The notes under the pieces were generated by a model that searched no databases, was not told the DNA's origin, and saw only the letters and a list, made by a program, of their open reading frames with translations. A stretch of DNA of 64,000 nt, taken from contig JAMPIT010000230.1 of the NCBI GenBank assembly GCA_026261815.1, positions 815,501 through 879,500 of the forward strand. The letters run 5' to 3'. The position numbers were made by a program, and so were the translations under genes. Below, one piece after another: positions 22,149 to 35,675 of the stretch. How positions within the stretch are numbered: position 1 is the stretch's first letter; each line of letters begins with the position of its first letter. The DNA comes from Monarcha castaneiventris obscurior (Eukaryota; Chordata; Aves; Passeriformes; Monarchidae).

Positions 22149-25100
22149 AAAGTAGTAAATAAGACTGACAACTAAATCCACACTCTAAAGGATTCAGTAG
22201 CTCTGTTTCATTTGAAAAAAAAAAAATGTAGAAATGTCCCTTCTGCCGGCTCTGTGGGCTCGGAGCTGTTTGGGTGCCAAGTCTGGCGGCTGCATGGACA
22301 CACTTGGATTTACACAGCTCACACGAGCTGGTGCTCACTGCTGAGGGACCAGTTCTAATCTCTCTGTAAATCTGCCATAACACTGTGGTAAGCTGGAAGC
22401 TTTAAATGCATGTAATTTGGATGCTGGGGATGATTATTTTTTTCTTTTCTTTATTTTTTAAAATTTATATCATTTCTTCACTTTTTTTCTTCCAAGCACA
22501 GGGTTGTCTCTGGGTTTCCCCAGCCTTCCCCTTCTGACCGGCAGGAAAAAAGCCAATGTGGGGGCTTCCTAGCCCCTGTCCTGCAGTGAAAGCCCATCTC
22601 TCACCACCCTGCTGAAGGTCAGCTCAGCTGTCCTGGCTGTCACCAGGGAAACTCTGGTGCTGCTGAGCCCCAGCACTGGCCAGACACAGAGACAGAGGAG
22701 AGAGCAAGGGAGAAGGGAAATTACATGCTTGGGTTTGCAGACAAAATGAACCTCCCGGCAGTGCCAGAGCCTCTCGGAGCAAAAGGTCCCCGTGCCTGGC
22801 TTTACTCGGCCACTCAGATTAACCCCTGTGCTCTCAGAGCCCTGCCTGCTCCAGCAGCTGGGGCTGGCTCCAGTTGTAAATCCCGGGGCTGCTCCGACTT
22901 CAAACCAAGAAAAATCTGTTCCAGAGGCAGGAACTAATTCCCCAGGCACTGCTCTTGAAACATAGGTATTTAAAATCAGCCTACATCTCTGCTTCCTCTT
23001 TTTTCTCTTCTTTCTTTAATGCACTGGTAACATCTTCTGAATTGTACTTAAATAAATTCAAGGCTTTTTCATTTGGACAATGTGTCAGTAAGAAGGAAAA
23101 AATCAAATACACACCTGGATAGTATTAGACAGTCAATAAGGGGCTTTTTAAAATATATTTGGTTTTCAAAAGATGATTCAGTAACAAAGCTGAAAACGAT
23201 TTAAATAAAAACCCAGATGTCTGCAACTTGTCATACTCAAGTTCTTATTCTTTCTAGGCATCAGATGTTCTTGATTTTTCACATAGCCAATTTTATTTCC
23301 TTTTTGTTTTATAATACTCTTACACAACAGGAGTGTACCAGTGAAAAAGGAAAAAGTAAAGAAACAGGAACAAATTAATTACTGGGTTTACCCTTCTAAT
23401 TACAGAGGGATTTCAATGAGGGACCATGTGACAAACAAATCAAAAATCAAATTTAGCCAAATACTGGAACATGGTGGAATTTTAATACAAGATACAGTTG
23501 ATTCTGGTTGTATCCTGTCCAGCAGAACTTTTTATTTACTGCAAACATTATCTGAGACTTGAAGATCTTCAGTGACCAGCTGGTGCTTCCAAGAGGATGC
23601 CCCAGACCCAGGCAGGGCACGTGTCACACATCTCAGGGATCTGGAGACAGCAGAGCGCTGGGAATAGCTTGCAAGAGTTTCCATGTGTCCCAAATTGGCC
23701 TCTGTGGGATGGAGCTGCCCAGATAGTCACCCATATCCACAGGAAACTCCCTCTTTACTCACCTCTTCCTACAATTAGGAACTGGATGACCAAGCCACCT
23801 CTGTATCAGTACTGATAAGGTGAGAAAGATCTCCTCCAAGGAAAACTTTCAGAAGGTGGGAAAGCAGACTGGGGAAGTATTGGAAACTGTTTCCCTGGTT
23901 TCTGCAGTCTCCTCTAGGTATCCCTGACTGGCCCGTGCCAGAGACAGGACACCAGGAAAGCCAGAAATTCATGTGAACAACACAAACATTAAATGTACCT
24001 CAAGAGTAGCAGGTTGGGCACCACTTTGGTGTTGAACTCTTTGGTCACCTCACACTTGCATTTTCATCCTGGGACTCTCCTTTTGTCTGTTCATAAATGT
24101 CACCCAACCTGTCATTTTACATTTTGGAACCTGGTGCCACAGTAACTCAATGAAACAGTCATTCAGACAGAAAAGAAAAAAAGAAATCTGAAATAAATTA
24201 AAGACAATTACAGGGAATACACACGAATAAAAGAGCAGAGACAGACTTGTCCTGTGCGTAGAAAAACTGCCAAGTGGGGAAACAGAAGGGGATGGCAACA
24301 AAAGAACAAATATTCTGCACAAATAGAGGGAACAGTGGACAAATTAAATTATACAACAATGGAAGTGTAATAAGGAAAAAGGAGAGAGAAAATGTGAGTA
24401 GAGAAAGCACACATCAGTTGGACTGCCTCAGAAATGTCCAGCACAACGCAGATCTAACGGGTGCTCAACTCACTGTGCCACTTCTCCAAAAACCCAGCTC
24501 CATCCCCTGTTACTCAGGCTGGTGGCAAAGGACCCCAGTGCTTGGCCAAGCAAACAAATTACACTCACACCCCAAAAGCACCAGAAGCCAAAAAAAAGGG
24601 CCAAACCCCAGTTTCCTGCATATCAGATAAGCTGGGGTTTGTGCAGTTTTCTGGGCATGGTTTTAGCTTATGCACCACACTTGAAGGTGGGGTTTGGATT
24701 TTTCTAGAAATGGAGAAGATTGCCAACCTTATGTCGGTGTTTAGGACAGGCAATTAAGAACAGATCTGTTGGGAACAAGAAGGAAAAAGGAGCTTTTTAT
24801 CTGAGGGGTGTTTCTTCACAGATGATTTAGGCTGGTGTACTCCCAACCACTCTTTGATTTGGTTACACTAGAGACAGCTGAGTGAAAAATCAAGCTCACA
24901 GGAATGGGTATTTCATTGCCAAGATCTCAGGACTGACTCATTTTTTGTGTGAAACAAATCAGGTTTTGGAGGGCTGTGACACAAAACTCCCTTAACATTT
25001 CATTCAGAAAACAAATGTACTTGTTGTTGAAGTGGTAGGCTTTGTTCTGTGGTCCCACACGTCAGATTGCTCAGGATCTCTGCTTTTTGAACAAGAAGCA

Positions 25101-26859
25101 AATGTCAGCAACTTCAAATTTGGTCTTGGCTAACATGAAATCTCTGGGAATTTCCCTCTTAGGTGAAGGAACAGTCAAAGTCTAAAGGCAGAAGGAATGA
25201 ACGTCAGTCCAGCTGTCAAAAAAATGGAAGAATCAGGGGAAGTTCAGCAAACTCCAATTACTCCTCTCTCAAGAAGCATTAGTTATGCTGTGACCCTGCT
25301 GGAGGAGCCTTTTAGCAGACAAGCAGCATTTCTAGGAAAACTCTTCTACCTCCAGTTCCAGAAACAACAGACATTCCCATTCTGCCCATGGACTTTGACC
25401 CCTCTGAGACATCACCAGCTCTCTCCAGCATGGAGAACAGCAAAGCCATGGAGCAGGAAGAGCCAGGGGATCCACACATCCTTCCCAAAACATCTCAGAA
25501 ATGGGAAGGAGTTGAGCTCTGGTGGCTGGAATGAAAACATACAGAAAGTTGTAGTTTACAGGTGGAGTTTCCCGTAAGAATAATTCCACAAAATTAAACA
25601 GATTTGCACCAATACTCAGGAGCTGCTTCCTGGGCTCAAATCACTTTCTGGATAGAAGGAGAACCTCCTCATGTTGCTGATGTAAAAAGTACAGCGTGGA
25701 AATTGAGTCAAGGTAAAGATGCTTGGAAATTTCTCTGCAGGAGCTGCCTGATCACAACCAACCCCTGTCAGCATGAGCAAAGTGCCCGAGAACTTGGAGG
25801 GGCTTTAGACTGAATCCCTGACTTAACGCTTCTAAATCTGGGAAAGATGGAATATTTCTCACACTTCCCCCTCTCTGAGGGATTTGCTACCAGCCAGTCT
25901 AAGCATCCACGTGCTCCATACGCCAGCTGATGAAAATTCCTTCCTCAGCTCCTCAGCTGGTTTGGTTCCCTGGATGGAAAACCCAGAGCCCGCAATACCC
26001 CCATGGAGCTGGACACTGAAATCCCTTTGTGAAGCTGCACCTGAATTCTCACAAACTCCTCTAGGGGCACCAACAGTTATTTATCAACCACACGAGTCAG
26101 CTGCTGTTTTGGGAGGCAGGATGGGATGTCACCCTCTAATGAGCAAAATTCAAAGGCATGAAGTTCTCATGATTAATTTTCACTTAGGCACTTCACGATT
26201 CAGTGATATCAGAACAGGTTCTACAGACTGATCATGTTTTTCCATTTCTTATAAACAAGAAGTATCTGTACTTGTGACCTTGTTCACCTAGATAACACAA
26301 CGCTCTTTTGATGGATTTTTTAATTTTTCACTACATGTGGATATGTTGAGCCTCCTTGCTACAACATTTCCCTGTTTCTGGTCTTCATTCTCCTTTTTTC
26401 TTTTTCCCTCCAGACCATAATAGAACAATAGAAGAGAAATCTTATCAGTGAGTGTACAACTGGACAAAATCTGAGGTTGTAGAATTAAATTAAAGAAACT
26501 CAGTATTAGCAGAGGCTGATATTGACATCACTGACCAATTTAGCCCAGAATGATAGAAAAGATCATTTCAGATTTGTTTTCTCTTGAAGGAGATTCTGAA
26601 GGCTTCTGAAGAGAAAATCACTCATAAATGTCCTTGGGGAGTTTGCTTCCAATTTCAAGTCTTTCTGTCTTCTGAGAGCAGAAGACCGAATTAGACTCCC
26701 TGAAAACACCTATAGTGCAGTGAGAAATGTGTCAGCAGAGCAGAGTTTTTCATCACAAGTACAACAAAGCCACGTAGGTGGCATTTGTCCCCCCGAACTG
26801 TAGGTGTCTGCCACAAAAATGGCTCCAGCTGCTCTGATGTCCTTTGTCTGCCCCTCAGT

Positions 26860-26880
26860 GAATGCTCATGGTGAGCATTC
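26860..26880. repeat. Perfect 9-bp-stem hairpin
   Basis: GAATGCTCA (26860-26868), loop TGG, TGAGCATTC (26872-26880). No T-run follows and no gene is adjacent. Confidence 0.85.
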
Positions 26881-28906
26881 TCAGAGCAGGATCCCAGCCC
26901 TCCATTTGAGACATTTACACTGCACTGCCTCCATTTAACCAAATTTTTAGGCTGCCTGGGCTGCCCAGCTCCGGAGTCAGCACTTACCTTCCTCTGGAAA
27001 TCCTGATTCTCTGGCCACGAGGGCTGCACAGCTGCCAAACACTCACAGGGCTGCTATTATCCTTTTTTTTTTGACACTTCTGGGACATGAAATAATAAAG
27101 ATGACTATCTTCCAACCCAGACACAAAAGGGAATTTCCCAGACAACTGCTAAACCAGCCTGCATCAGGAAGCAATTTTCTTTTCCCTTTCGATTCCCTTG
27201 TGCCACCACGTTTGACAGCAGCATCTCTCCAGAGGATGCAGCAGTGTGGACCATGAAGTCTCCACCACTGCCTGTTCTCCTGACACACAGCATGGAGTGC
27301 CAGGGAAAAGGAACCCAGAAGTTGGCTCTCATCAGGAACATCTTTTGTCTGAAGGCAAAATTCAGACAAGTTCTTCCAAATTAGGCATTTCTTCTCCCCA
27401 GGCTTATGCTGGAGAGAGAAGCCACACTGCTGATAGCAGCAGCCAACTTCCAGCAGCATTAATATATTAATAAATGCCCCTCTCATAGCAGTGATGGATA
27501 TTAACCAAACAAACATCAGTGCAGTCTGAGGAAAAGCCATTTTTGTGAGAAATTTATAAAGTGAACCCTTACCATAAAATAGAAGAAAATCTTACATCTT
27601 TCTCCAGACAAACCTTCTCAAATACTTTTTATTTAAACCTAGTTCTCTTGTGAAATATTTTGTTTCTCAATCTCAGAAAATGCCGCCACATTGAGGGTTA
27701 AACTCCAAATATTATTCATTTTCCTAAGTGTACATATTTAGCAACAATTGTCCTTTTGAATTTCCTGTGCCCAGTGCATCACTGGGAGGTTGACCAATTC
27801 TTTTTTTTTCTTTTTTTTTTTCCTTTTTTTCACCCCGCACATTGTGTTACATAAAATAATAAGTCTGCCAGCAATACAGGGCATGACACACCAGTGACTG
27901 TGCTAATGAAAGCCTTGGTAGCTCATTACAAACACAGGAGGTGAATAAACCATTGTTATTGCCATAGGAATAGTCTCAGTATGGATCACAGTTTGCCTGG
28001 CTTTTTAAAGCACAGTCCAAGCTGCTGCTGCCCTAAGCTGCAAAGCACCACCAGGGCAATGCTGATGATTTGGTTGTTTCCAGGGAGGTTTTTTTATGTG
28101 ATTTCCATGAGTTTTGTCACCAGATTTGATCACTGTGTGTGCTCAGTGCTCTGTTTCCCCCTGGCTCGGCTGCTCAGGCTCACAGTTTGTCTTTGGCACA
28201 GTCCGAGGTGCTGATTCAACATCAGAGACTTCTTCAGAATAATGAATTTCTTTTAACTGCCAAGTGTTATAGGGCACTGGATGTTGAACTGATAGGGAAA
28301 ATAAAAGGGAGACCTCGAGGTGAAACTTGTGACCTATTTCCCAAGCAGAAAAAAAGCCTTGAGGTGAACTTTGTCAGGTTTATCACAGCCACAGCCTGGG
28401 AAGTGTCAGCCGGAATTGTCAAACCTGTGAGATCACACTGCAGCAGCAAAGGAATTCAGCATTTGATACAGGCTGCAGAAATGAGGCAATAAAACAAAAT
28501 CACCCTAGGCAGAGCAGTTGTATCTCCTACAGAAAGCTGTGCCAGAACCTCGTAGTAAATGGATCATCCTTGGGAGTTCTCAGGAACTTCCCTGCATTTC
28601 CACTTAATCCTCCTGACAGCAGCTCCTCTGGGCTGTCTTCCTCCAGGATGGGGATTCCCATGTTCCTTTAGATGTTCAATTCCAGTGCTTACATGCAAAT
28701 TTTCCAAATCTCCCTTGTAATTAAAGCCAAACAACATGGACCTCGGAAAAGATTTATTCCTTTTCTCTCAAAAATTTGGGAGATTTTTAAAGGTGATCCA
28801 TCTTATTTTTCACAGACTGATAAACTCATTTTCTTGCAAGCTTTCCTCTTTTGTTCCTCTTGACTTCAGTTAATGTAGTTCTTTAGCTGATGTTTTATGA
28901 TTATAA

Positions 28907-29343
28907 TGATGCCTTAGGTTTTAACTTTAATATTTTTCAAATCCTGTACTGCTTAGAGTGTAACTCTGAAGTTCCTTGTAGCCTGGAATTTCTGCTCTCT
29001 CGTGCTGGGCAGACACAACAAAGCCTCTCCAGGCTTTGCCTTCAAGGACAGCCAGGCTCTTCTAGGCCCAAAATGTGTAACCCAAAGCCTCTAAGGGGGA
29101 GCAAGCTGAGGGGAATTCCATCATTAAACTGGGGCTTTAATTGGAGAATTAACCGTGGTATGCAAATGAACCAAAGCTATAAAGGTGTGAAGAACTCGTG
29201 ACCTGGGGTCCATCTTGGGGTCCATTTTTGGAAGCAGCCTCTGGCTCCCCCAGGGTGTGCCTTGAAGGCTTTCAAATAAATCCCGACCTTTATTCCCTTA
29301 CTCCTGTCTAGTCTCTGTTCCTAGGTGGCTGGAGAAGGCATCA
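28907..29343 (+). mobile_element. Solo LTR of an endogenous retrovirus, copy 1
   Basis: 437 bp starting TGATGCC and ending GGCATCA, an exact 7-bp terminal inverted repeat with the canonical TG...CA ends. It is flanked on both sides by ATAA (28903-28906 and 29344-29347), a 4-bp target-site duplication typical of gammaretrovirus-like (ERV1) integration. Inside are an octamer ATGCAAAT (29160-29167), a TATA box (29178-29184) and a poly(A) signal AATAAA (29275-29280), in the U3-R order expected for a plus-strand LTR. No gag, pol or env sequence adjoins it, so it is a recombination remnant. About 95% identical by eye to the copy at 41259-41694. Confidence 0.88.
29160..29184 (+). promoter_or_regulatory. 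LTR promoter core, copy 1: octamer plus TATA
   Basis: ATGCAAAT at 29160-29167 (a perfect POU/octamer motif) lies 10 bp before TATAAAG at 29178-29184. If active it would transcribe rightwards, antisense to AQP1. Activity is inference only. Confidence 0.5.
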
Positions 29344-30021
29344 ATAACACAGTGAATTTTCTCTATAGAAAACCTGCTTTGTGCTTCAAGCCAGTTTTAC
29401 AATCCTCAAGGTTCATCTTAATTCTAACCTTGCACCTCCAGAGACCTGCTGCCCCTTGTAACTCAGTAATATTTGTGACTTTTACCCCTGCTCACTGCTC
29501 CACCACTCCAGACATGAACCAGTGGGAAATACCACACCAGATCAAGATCCCAGCAAGGCCTCTATCTCCAAACATCCTCAGTTTTGATCATGAACTACTG
29601 ATAATTACCTCTTAGGTGTAGTTTTCCAACTTGCTGCAAATTCATAATCCTGGCTGGTTTTGTCCTCCCTTGCTTACAGAAGCAGGAAACTCAAAAGCTT
29701 GACTAAGACCAAGGGATAACTCTTGAAAACCACTTAAAAAAAGAGAAAATCCTTAGAAATAGTAGCATTTACCCCATCTAACTTAAGACACCTCCTATAA
29801 TGTTAGTTTTACTTGTTTCCCTTGCAGTCAGTGGAAAGAAACAGGCACTCTTGGCACTTGACTCTGTTTATAAATCCACTTTGGATGCTCAACACCAGGG
29901 ACACCATTGACCACATTGAGCAGATCTTTATTTCAAAGTAAACTTTGACTCACAAAACCACAACGTTTGTTTGTGACACAAATTTTTAGCAAGACCTACC
30001 CCATTTCTTCAGGAACAAGCA

Positions 30022-30087
30022 GGGAACAGATTAATTATTCCTTTGGTTACAACTGGGAATGGATTAATTATTCCTTACAGAAGTACT
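30022..30087 (+). repeat. 33-bp tandem duplication, partly diverged
   Basis: GGGAACAGATTAATTATTCC at 30022 recurs at 30055 as GGGAATGGATTAATTATTCC, with 20 of the first 22 bases identical; the rest of each unit has diverged. Each unit holds TTAATTA, a homeodomain-type core. Confidence 0.7.
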
Positions 30088-32513
30088 TCTAAGTAAATTA
30101 TAAATTCACAGTCATGAGATGCACTTTTATAGGCACCACCATTTTCCTTCCTTGCAGAAAACCATCAATGTGCAGCACCATGGAATACAGAAAGTTTGTC
30201 AAAAACCAGATAAGCTCAGTTGATGCAGAAGCAGTCTGAGATGGACAACTCAAAAACAAAAAAAAAGGAAGAAAAAGTCTATAAATTACATCAGGTCCCA
30301 GCTTTCTGTAAGAGAAGCAGGAAGAGATCTAGGAAGCTTTAAAAGTTTTGGCCTTTTCAAAGCCACCTCTGTTTTGTTCTCATCTCAACATTAGCAAATG
30401 GTCCCTATTAAATTCCCTCCTATTTTTCCAACTCTTCCTGATGTCACAAGGAAATGAGAGTCCAGTGTTAAATACTTATGGATTTGTGCTCTGTAAGGGT
30501 GAGGTAGCACCTCCCTGAGTGTGCTCACACTGATGCTGCCTCAGGACATAAAACAGTGATCCTGTCATAAAATGAGCTCTTGTAGAGCTTTCTGTGGTGG
30601 TTTAAGACCTCGTTGTGCCATCCCTGCACTGCAGTCCCCATCCCATGGGTAAACTGGGGTCAGGGTCTGTGTCCAGGGGAAACTCAAACTGCCCACAAGG
30701 CAGAGACTTAAAATAAACCCTTTGGCTAGGCCAGAAATAGATTTTGGATGTGCACATGGTGTGGTGGTGTGTCTCAGCCAGCCAGGAAGAAACTTTCCTC
30801 TAACAAATGGGAAAAGAGAGTCGGAGAGGAGCCCACGATGGCTAATGTGGCACGGAGAGAGATGGGTCACACCCTCATTTTGTGCATTCCTTCCCTTCAG
30901 CCACTGAAGGCTGGGATAATTACACCCCCCACCAGGGTTTGCAGAGCTCTCAGTAATTCCAGACTCAGTATTTATATTCTGCTGTAGGAATGTGTGTATG
31001 TTTTAGTTTTCCGAGCTTTTTCTTCCAGTGGGACTGTTGGAATATCCGTGAGTAGTTCAAACATTTTGTCTGTGCTCATTACTGTTAGAAAGGAGCCACG
31101 TAAGGGTTGCATTGAGCTGTCCAATCCCCAGAAAAAGAATTACAAATAAAAACAAAAACATTGCTATTTGCCATGAGGTTGGTTTAAAAGAAAGAAGAGA
31201 TTCTGAGGAACAAGGCTCACAAGGCAAAGCCTAAGGACAATCAAGTCAGCCTAGGCGTAGGAATTTAAACTCTGAAGTGAAGAGGGAAAATGGCTTCAGT
31301 TGGCTGCTCCAGAGAGAGCTGCAGGAGTCTGGGGGCTTTAGAGACTCATCCCTGCTCTGCATTCCCACTTTGTCCCATGGATTACATGACAGGAGGACTT
31401 GTGTGTCTTCAGGAAGGGTGGGAAAAATGGAAGGCAGGATGGCACTCAATGGCAAAGACCTCTTAAATAAGGAAGAAAAAGGAAAAACCAGTCAGTTGTC
31501 TGGCTTGACTCAACAAGCAGCCCTTTCCCTCCCACAGCTCTCACTCCAGCAAGGCTGCTCCCATAATTTGGGGTGGCGTATCCCCCAGCTCCAGAGCAAG
31601 GAGAAAAGGTCAAAAATCGTGTCAGCATTCATTTCCCATCCCTGTAAGAGAGGAAGAGTTCACCTGCATGAGAGCTGGATCAGAAAATCATGGAATTGGA
31701 TGGTGGACAACTTTCTTCTCTTGCAGTGGCCTTGCATCTCTTTTTTGCCTCTGCAGGGCAGCAGAAGAGATGGGAATCTTCTCCCCAGCCCCTTCAGTTG
31801 GCCTGAAAGTGAAGGGAAAAGCCCCCAGCTCTGACAGCATCCAGCAGAACTCCTCAGGGTCGGACTCTCAGCTTCCAAGGCAAACTTTTAGCCTTTTGCC
31901 CCCTAAACTGCTCCAATTTGTGGGTGAAGCAGACATCTAAGATGGAAAAATGTATAATTAGCAGGGATTTCAGAATTCACTCCGGGAAAAATGTGTGTCC
32001 TGGAAGGATGTGCATCTGCTTAGCTGGAGAGCAACAGGGACTAAAGAGCGTTCCATAAATTAAGTCTGTCCCAGAAATTAATTCACTTTTCCATAAAGAC
32101 TGCATCACTGGAGGTGGGAGGAAAAGAAGGGTGAGTCTGGATGATTTTCCCTGTTCTGGAAGATAAGACAACAGGATTTGGCAGGTTTGAGCAAGGACGT
32201 GGCTCGGACAACATCTATGGCATGAATGTGAAGAGGAGCTATGGGGGCCTCAGCTGTCCTGGAATTCACAGCTTCCCAAGCTTCTCGAGGCACAGCTGGA
32301 CTCCTTAAAATCAGGGACAGTTGCCACTGCCACAGAGGAGGGACATTTCTATTAGCAAAGCAGCTGCAGAGCTGGATTAGGGTGTAATCCTATTTCCTTT
32401 GGTTATCCACCACAATTGATCTGAACAAACGAGAGCTAAGAAGGGAAAGTTAATAATCAAACAAATTATTATTAAACAAACCAAAGCCTGGCTCAGCTGT
32501 GTGTCAGATGAGA

Positions 32514-32537
32514 ATTGGATTATGGATTGGATTATGG
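32514..32537 (+). repeat. Perfect 12-bp tandem duplication
   Basis: ATTGGATTATGG twice in succession. Short and of no evident function. Confidence 0.8.
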
Positions 32538-33594
32538 TGGAAGGAAAAATGTCAGTTTATCTGAGAGAGGGAAGCTCAAGGGAAATAAAAAAGGAACAGC
32601 TGGACATCGCGGCCTGCACGTGCAGGAGTTTTGGCTGACATTGCTGCACAAATTGTCTGAGATCTGGACACTAACTGAAGTTCAGCTGGGCTTCCTAAAT
32701 AGCTGATTTCAAAATCAGGGACTGGCCCTCTGGGAATACCAAACCACCTTCCAGACTGCAGTCCTTGTGGTGCCACAGGGGTGAAAGACCAACCATGGCT
32801 TGGGTCTCCATCACTCTGCAATCATGTAGAGGCCATCAAATTGTTATACTCATTTTGGCTTTCATGGCAAAGGAATTGCAGTGGCTGAAAAGAGCATTCC
32901 CCCTCACCCAGCTGACACACGGTGACAGGACTGGGACTGTAATTTAAGTTATTTCAATTAAAAGTTTTACCAAATGTAATGCTCAGGTTTTTTAACTCTC
33001 TTTCTCTTGCTGTGCAATGTGAGGAGTCTGAAATGGGACTCAAATGGGCAGTAAATATGCAAATTGAATAAAATTACACCAATTAAATGCAGGTTCATTT
33101 CAGATTTTCCAATATACTGGCAGTTTGAAATATTTTATTTTTATTTGATATCTCCTAGTCCTAAAAAGCAGTGATGTCAGGGACATAGTGTGGTCACAGA
33201 AAGAAGTAAGGTGGGTGGTTATCTCTAGAATATCTCCTGCCACCTGGACATCCAATAACATGCAAGACTTGGATGGAAACTTCTTGTGCCTCATCCTACC
33301 CCAAAATATAATTGAACACAAATTCTTCAAGGTGTTAATGTGGCACTGTTTGTTTTCATTTTCTATTTTAATCTGCTGGAAAGCCACATATAAAGCCTGC
33401 TACAACATTTTCCAGCCTTCTCAAAGAGATGGGGATGACAGTTCCAGGTAGAGCCATTAAGGTGGTGAACCAGGAGCTGTTTCCATGGGATGACGTTGTT
33501 CCTTAGACTTCCTTGCTGAAAAAATAAAGCCTCTTAGGCTTCATAGTGAAAGATTTGCTTTCCTGCCCTGGGTTGTGTTTGCAGTTCTCCTTTG

Positions 33595-33800
33595 AACTCT
33601 CTCCATTGTTTAGATGTCTTTTCTGAAATGTGCTCCAGAGCTGGACACATCATTTAACAAGTTTTAAATGGAGCAGTTTATAGAGGCAAGGTCACTTCCC
33701 ATCTTCTACTGAATGTTCTCCGTGTGCATCCAAAAGTTCCACCGGTTTTTATTTTGCTTTAGTTCTCATTGAGAAAGTTATCAGTGCCTCATTTGCCACT
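33595..33800 (-). mobile_element. Old diverged CR1-like fragment
   Basis: Reading the plus strand, tttctgaaatgtgctccaga followed by gctggacacatcattt, then gaggcaaggtcacttccc, parallels the reverse complement of a more 5' part of the CR1 3' region. Strongly diverged. Confidence 0.45.
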
Positions 33801-35589
33801 TGCCAGGTAAATTCATCCCCTCCCACACACAGAACTTGCAGTCTTGTCTCTCAGACATTTCAGCCTCAGTTTGACTTTACTAAAACAGCCTTGATTGGAC
33901 CGTGAGTAATTAATGGTTCCTTTCCTATTGATTATTTACTAACTTGTCTTTCTTGCGATACCAGAAAACTGAGCTCACAGAGATATTAGATTATCATGGG
34001 ATGGTTCCTAATTATTAGACAGCATTGAACCAACATTAACTTCAGTTTTCCTCTCTTCAGTGCTTTCCTGGAGCCCAGAGAACTTGAAAGATCTCTGGAA
34101 CCCCTGATGGCACAAAATCATTGGCTGACAGGATAAACCACTTCCAAAAGGGTCTCTTCTGCTGAGCGCACATTCTTGATGCAGGGTGCTTCATTTTCTC
34201 AGCAGGGGAACACACAAAGGTGCTGCTGTTGGCTCATTGAAAAGCATTCTGTCCAGTCTTTCCAGTTTTTAATATATAATCTTTGTTATATTAGTACAAG
34301 ACTAATCTGTCTGTCTGGTTCACACAGTTCTGGAGGCCTTTTTAGTTTTGTTCAATATCTACTAAGTTTAAACTAAACAATTTCTCAGTTCTCTGTGTCC
34401 ATGTCCGTAACATTTTCTGTGGCAGGTTCTTGCAGACTGCTCTCTATTTTATTTATTGCTTTGGGTTTTGAAGATACACTTAGGTTTTTCCGGCTCTGGG
34501 GTTCCTAATGTTTGTATTTTCCCTGTTTGCCCATCTCTCTTTTGCAGCCACACCAGGAAAACTGAAGGAACTCCCCATCACCCCTTCATACCCTTTGCAA
34601 GGTGGCCAGCAGATCATGGGCAACTGGATTTTTTGGTTCCTGAAGGATTATCAACACGAAGAGAAACACTTTAACCCACACAAAACTTTCCCAAGTTTTC
34701 TTCCAGAATCCTTATGCCAAGGTTTATTTTTGCAAACAAAAGTTAAATAACAAGTAAGTGGTGAAATTACTTCTGTGACTTGCTGCACTGCGTCTGCATG
34801 GCCTGGAGAGTGGCTGAGGACTGCCCGGGGTTCAGGGCTCACACTTCTGTCCTTCCATGTGCTCAGCAAAGCTCCACAACTCTCCAGTGTTACTGTCTGC
34901 CCTCACAGTGAGGACAGGAATCAGAGCTCTGGAGAGGTTGGGGCTCAGGATCTCCCAGTGTAGCTGGGGCTCTGCTCTTGGTCTTCTTCAGGCTCATTTG
35001 CACTGACCTTTGCAGGATAAACGCTCTGAGTGGCTCACTCTAATCACAAAATCTGGGAGGAAGGGGACAATAAGCCCTAATGCAGAGTCCCAAATGATAA
35101 AGAAGTTTTGGAGGAACTTCTGCTTGCACAGTGGTGGGTACTAAATTGCCCAGAGAGCACACACATTGCCAGTAACCAAAAGTCTTGATATCTTTGGCAG
35201 GATCACATCAATAATGTTTCGCCTAGAATAACATGTTCTTGAACTGTTTCTCCAGTGGATTCTCTGCACATATGCTTCCCATTAGCAGCAGACAGGGAAG
35301 TCTTACCCAAGAGCACTTGTGTATCCAATTTACAGAGGTGAAAAGGAGAAAACAGAGAGGTTTCTGACACCATTTTAGGGTCTGGTTTGAAAACTTTCTG
35401 ATCTGTCCCATGTTTCTTTACATCTATGGATGTGTTAAAGGACATGAAGCCTGGGCAAGACTTTAGATGCTTTAGCACCACTTCCCATAATTGTGATCTC
35501 TGTGATCATTCAGCAGGTTAGGGGTGAAGTAGAATATTAAACATTGTAATGGTGTTGTCAAATAAAACAAAGAATCCCTTGAGCACCAA

Positions 35590-35675
35590 GATGAGAGAAT
35601 TGGGGTTGTTCAGCCTGGAGAAGTGGAAGGATGACATTTTTGTGGCTTGAGGGTACTGAAAGAGGGAAATGCACC
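35590..35675 (+). mobile_element. CR1-like fragment, internal part
   Basis: Contains ggggttgttcagcctggaga followed by agtgg and a degenerate continuation (gtggcttgagggtactgaaa), which matches the part of CR1 upstream of its 3' tail. Truncated on both sides. Confidence 0.6.

Larger units (their letters stand above)
21763..28906. other. AQP1 upstream region
   Basis: Contains the proximal promoter elements, a poly(T) stretch at about 21886-21898, the GATA/E-box site, and a pyrimidine-rich run at about 27800-27830. The patch 22600-22900 is somewhat GC-rich. No exon or recognised transposon was found. Open frames up to about 165 codons (27540-27043, minus) lack any recognisable domain. Confidence 0.6.

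Noticed and set aside
31277..31834. A 185-codon plus-strand frame.
   Set aside because: Irregular composition, overlapping frames on both strands, no recognised family.
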